A stretch of 64,000 nucleotides of DNA from positions 248,001 through 312,000 of the forward strand of contig CAZMAR010000002.1 of the NCBI GenBank assembly GCA_964564635.1, read 5' to 3'. The DNA is from Tepidaquicella sp964564635 (GTDB lineage Bacteria; Bacteroidota; Ignavibacteria; Tepidaquicellales; Tepidaquicellaceae). Made by a program: the position numbers and the translations under genes. Below the pieces are notes generated by a model, which saw nothing but the letters and a program-made list of their open reading frames with translations, was not told where the DNA came from and did no database searches. Below are positions 61,744 to 64,000 of the stretch, one piece after another; within the stretch, counting starts at the first letter, position 1, and every line of letters starts with the position of its first letter.

Positions 61744-63024
61744 ATGAATATTCTTATCTTTGAAGATGAATTTCATCATAAACTTTCTCCTCTCTCTTTA
61801 ATAAAACCTGTCTATGATATTAGGACGGGGGTCTTTACAAACGCTGAAAGGCTTGCCCTACTTGTTAGAGAAAAACACGAGATTTTATATCATTGCAGGA
61901 ATTTATTATATGATTATGTTTCTGAAATAAAGGAGAAAAAAGTTAATTCTTTTGATTTAAAAGACACGCTTTTTATTAATGGCAGAATAATTTTTAAAAA
62001 ATCCCTTCTTGAAAAACTCTTTAATTTTAAAAATGAATTTTTATGGAAATCGGATGAGGTAATAATTGCTGCTTATTTTTCTGCTGCTAATATGTCCAAA
62101 TTTAATTCATTACTTGCTTCTGAGCAAGGAGATTTCTTAGCATTTGAAAAGTTTATTAATGATACCGGGATTAATGTTGACAGCAATGAGTCAATTGGAT
62201 TTTTCCCGAAAAAAGATTTTTATGTATTAAATTATTCCTGGGATATAGTAAAGTATTTTCCATTTATAATTAACGAAGATTTAGAATTATTAAGTTATAA
62301 TCAAAATTTAAAAAATATTTTAGATTATAAAATAATAAATCCTGAATCAGTTTATATTTCTGAGTCTGCAAAAATTTTGCCCTATTGTGTGCTTGATGCC
62401 TCTGCAGGAAAGATTTTTATTGGAGACGAAGTCCAGATTGAGCCTTTTACTTATATAAAAGGTCCTGTGTATATAGGGAGTAAATCTATTATTAAGGCGG
62501 AATCAAAAATTTACGGGCCGGTTTCAATTGGTTACAACTCCAGAATTGCAGGAGAATGTTCAGGAACAATTTTTCATTCTTTTGTTAATAAACAACACGA
62601 TGGATTTATTGGTAATTCTTATGTAGCCGAGTTTGTAAATCTTGGTGCTGATACGGTAACAAGCAATTTAAAAAATAACTATTCTCCTATTAAAGCAAGG
62701 TACCAGAAAGATTCCATCCAGTATCAGACTGGTTTGTCATTTTTCGGCAGTATAATTGGAGACCATACTAAAACAGGTATAAATACTATGCTGAATACTG
62801 GTAGCATTATTGGGATTTTTGCTTTAATTGCTGGGGGTGGATTCCCTGATAAATTTATTGATTCTTTCTCCTGGTATATAACAGGTAAACCTATATCAAA
62901 ATATAAAATTGATGAAGCACTACATACAGCAAAAATAGTTATGAACAGAAGGCAGGTGGAATTAACCCCTGCATACGAAAAATTAATAAGAAATGTTTAT
63001 AAAGCTTTTATCGATTCAGAATAA
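61744..63024 (+). CDS. Alternate GlmU-like sugar nucleotidyltransferase/left-handed beta-helix protein
   Basis: A 426-residue protein of the alternate GlmU type found in Bacteroidota and relatives. The N-terminal part starts MNILIFEDEFHHKLSPLSLI and RTGVFTNAERLAL, and the C-terminal half is a left-handed beta-helix with hexapeptide turns (ILPYCVLDASAGKIFIGDEV, IGSKSIIKAESKIYGPVSIG, NLGADTVTSNLKNNYSPIKA, GDHTKTGINTMLNTGSIIGI). It probably makes UDP-N-acetylglucosamine or a related sugar nucleotide. The N-terminal half is diverged from classical GlmU, so which of the two activities is present is uncertain. Confidence 0.88.
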   Translation: MNILIFEDEFHHKLSPLSLIKPVYDIRTGVFTNAERLALLVREKHEILYHCRNLLYDYVSEIKEKKVNSFDLKDTLFINGRIIFKKSLLEKLFNFKNEFLWKSDEVIIAAYFSAANMSKFNSLLASEQGDFLAFEKFINDTGINVDSNESIGFFPKKDFYVLNYSWDIVKYFPFIINEDLELLSYNQNLKNILDYKIINPESVYISESAKILPYCVLDASAGKIFIGDEVQIEPFTYIKGPVYIGSKSIIKAESKIYGPVSIGYNSRIAGECSGTIFHSFVNKQHDGFIGNSYVAEFVNLGADTVTSNLKNNYSPIKARYQKDSIQYQTGLSFFGSIIGDHTKTGINTMLNTGSIIGIFALIAGGGFPDKFIDSFSWYITGKPISKYKIDEALHTAKIVMNRRQVELTPAYEKLIRNVYKAFIDSE

Positions 63025-63113
63025 TCTCAATTTTATAGTTATCATTTTTATTTCAAATTAATTATTAAATAATTATATTCTATATATCTAAAAACATTAA
63101 AAAGGAGAGGAAA

Positions 63114-64000
63114 ATGAAAAAATTATTACCAGTATTTTTAGTTCTTTTATTTGCGGTAACTGCATTTTCGCAGATAAAACTCCTGGAAGGTTTTGAAACG
63201 AGTGACTCTCTAAATCTTCCTCAAGGTTGGTCCAGAGTAAATAATGCTACTTTTCCAATCGATCCATGGGCGAACTGGACTGTTAGAGATACAGGCAGAT
63301 ATATACCCGGATTAGCAACAGCAAGAGCAGTTGCGCACACTGGCATTAAGTCCTGTATGGCTTCCTGGTGGTGCGGGGTTGATACTACTAATAGCAGTTA
63401 TAATACTTCTGATGCCTGGTTGATTACTAAAAGAATTAGTAATATTGAATCTTCTGATGTTCTTAAATTCTGGGCTTGTGGCGGTACTCCAGCCTGGGGA
63501 GATAGTTTACAAATTTGGGTAAGTACCACTGATTCTAACACTTACAGTTTTCTTGACCATCTTGGTACAATTGTCTGGCCCTCTGGTTCAACTTATGGTA
63601 ATTTCCAACAGTACACATACAGTTTAGCATTATTCACTGGTTCACCTAATATCTGGATTGGGTTCAGATATTATATGGATTGTGTTAATGATGGATTCTG
63701 CGTTTTTGTTGATGATGTTTTTGTCGGTAACCCTGCTGGTATTACTCAAATTGGAAATGGAACTCCGAAAACCTATGAGTTAAAACAAAATTACCCCAAT
63801 CCATTTAACCCTACAACCAACATCAGATTTGATATACCGAAAAAAAGCAATATTAGACTGGTGGTTTATAATTCTATAGGACAGGAAATTTTAGTCCTCG
63901 ATGAAGGAATGAAAGAAGCAGGAACTTATGAGTATAAATTTGATGCTTCGAATTTACCATCGGGAATTTACTTCTATCGGTTGTTTGCAGGAGATTTTGT
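63114..64000 (+). CDS. Secreted T9SS cargo, choice-of-anchor-J-like domain (runs off the window)
   Basis: The frame starts at ATG 63114 with a strong ribosome binding site (AAAGGAGAGGAAA) and remains open to base 64000 (295 codons). The signal peptide is MKKLLPVFLVLLFAVTAFS then Q. It continues as a carbohydrate-binding-like beta sandwich (LLEGFETSDSLNLPQGWSRV, DAWLITKRIS, WIGFRYYMDC). The end is a T9SS tail, ELKQNYPNPFNPTTNI and LPSGIYFYRLFAGDF, so only a few residues and the stop lie beyond the window. Domain and secretion type are clear; function is unknown. Confidence 0.9.
   Translation, partial: MKKLLPVFLVLLFAVTAFSQIKLLEGFETSDSLNLPQGWSRVNNATFPIDPWANWTVRDTGRYIPGLATARAVAHTGIKSCMASWWCGVDTTNSSYNTSDAWLITKRISNIESSDVLKFWACGGTPAWGDSLQIWVSTTDSNTYSFLDHLGTIVWPSGSTYGNFQQYTYSLALFTGSPNIWIGFRYYMDCVNDGFCVFVDDVFVGNPAGITQIGNGTPKTYELKQNYPNPFNPTTNIRFDIPKKSNIRLVVYNSIGQEILVLDEGMKEAGTYEYKFDASNLPSGIYFYRLFAGDF

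Overview
The window comes from an AT-rich bacterium of the Bacteroidota/Ignavibacteriota (FCB) type. The evidence is a set of secreted proteins ending in the type IX secretion (T9SS) C-terminal tail (NYPNPFNP, then GxxVxxLV-like and SGIYFYR motifs), an Omp28-family lipoprotein, a TonB-dependent receptor and an alternate GlmU-like protein. No ribosomal RNA or taxonomic marker beyond rpmE is present, so the placement is an inference.

Layout. 1-1078: start of a TonB receptor and a small partner. 1442-4509: a NuoF-like subunit overlapping a multi-cluster [FeFe] hydrogenase. 4564-8037: CapA-like, PQQ-propeller and YD-repeat lipoproteins. 8248-9879: adenine deaminase. 9892-18992: a long minus-strand run (ptsI, phosphoglucose/phosphomannose isomerase, a lone nuoH, a TlpA-like thioredoxin, two outer-membrane barrel proteins and an Omp28 lipoprotein). 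19205-22820 and 26114-29868: plus-strand genes that nearly all lack an ATG start, including tadA and an SGNH/SGNH/MBOAT O-acetylation set. 22839-25930: HPr, prenyl synthase, an M15-like protein and an SGNH protein. 29928-37516: T9SS cargo proteins and an ADP-forming acyl-CoA synthetase fused to a GNAT domain. 37648-39175: a palindromic operator, a broken MerR gene and an orphan glycyl-radical activating enzyme. 39299-42706: SpoIIE phosphatase, YggX and a 5'-nucleotidase.

42868-53255 is an accessory defence-like island on the minus strand: a PLD-SNF2 helicase, an Eco57I-type adenine methylase, a HAD phosphatase, and a fusion of a RibD-like deaminase with a COG2865-type ATPase and a winged helix. 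The most unusual structure lies here. Copies of the methylase 3' end (encoding LTPEEIEIIEGGK) recur downstream of the real gene, so that the HAD gene sits between two copies and the deaminase fusion between the next two. Three of these copies also carry a tiny reading frame (KAGKRNNFKKEFDEFEKI-like). The island also holds REP-like palindromes, a 110-bp tandem duplication, a cluster of TTGGACA/TGTCCAA dyads and two fragments that look like dispersed repeats.

53463-59196 is a GH130 / GT4 glycan locus. It is followed by tRNA-Pro, a T9SS arylsulfotransferase-like protein, rpmE, an alternate GlmU-like protein and a T9SS cargo protein that runs off the end.
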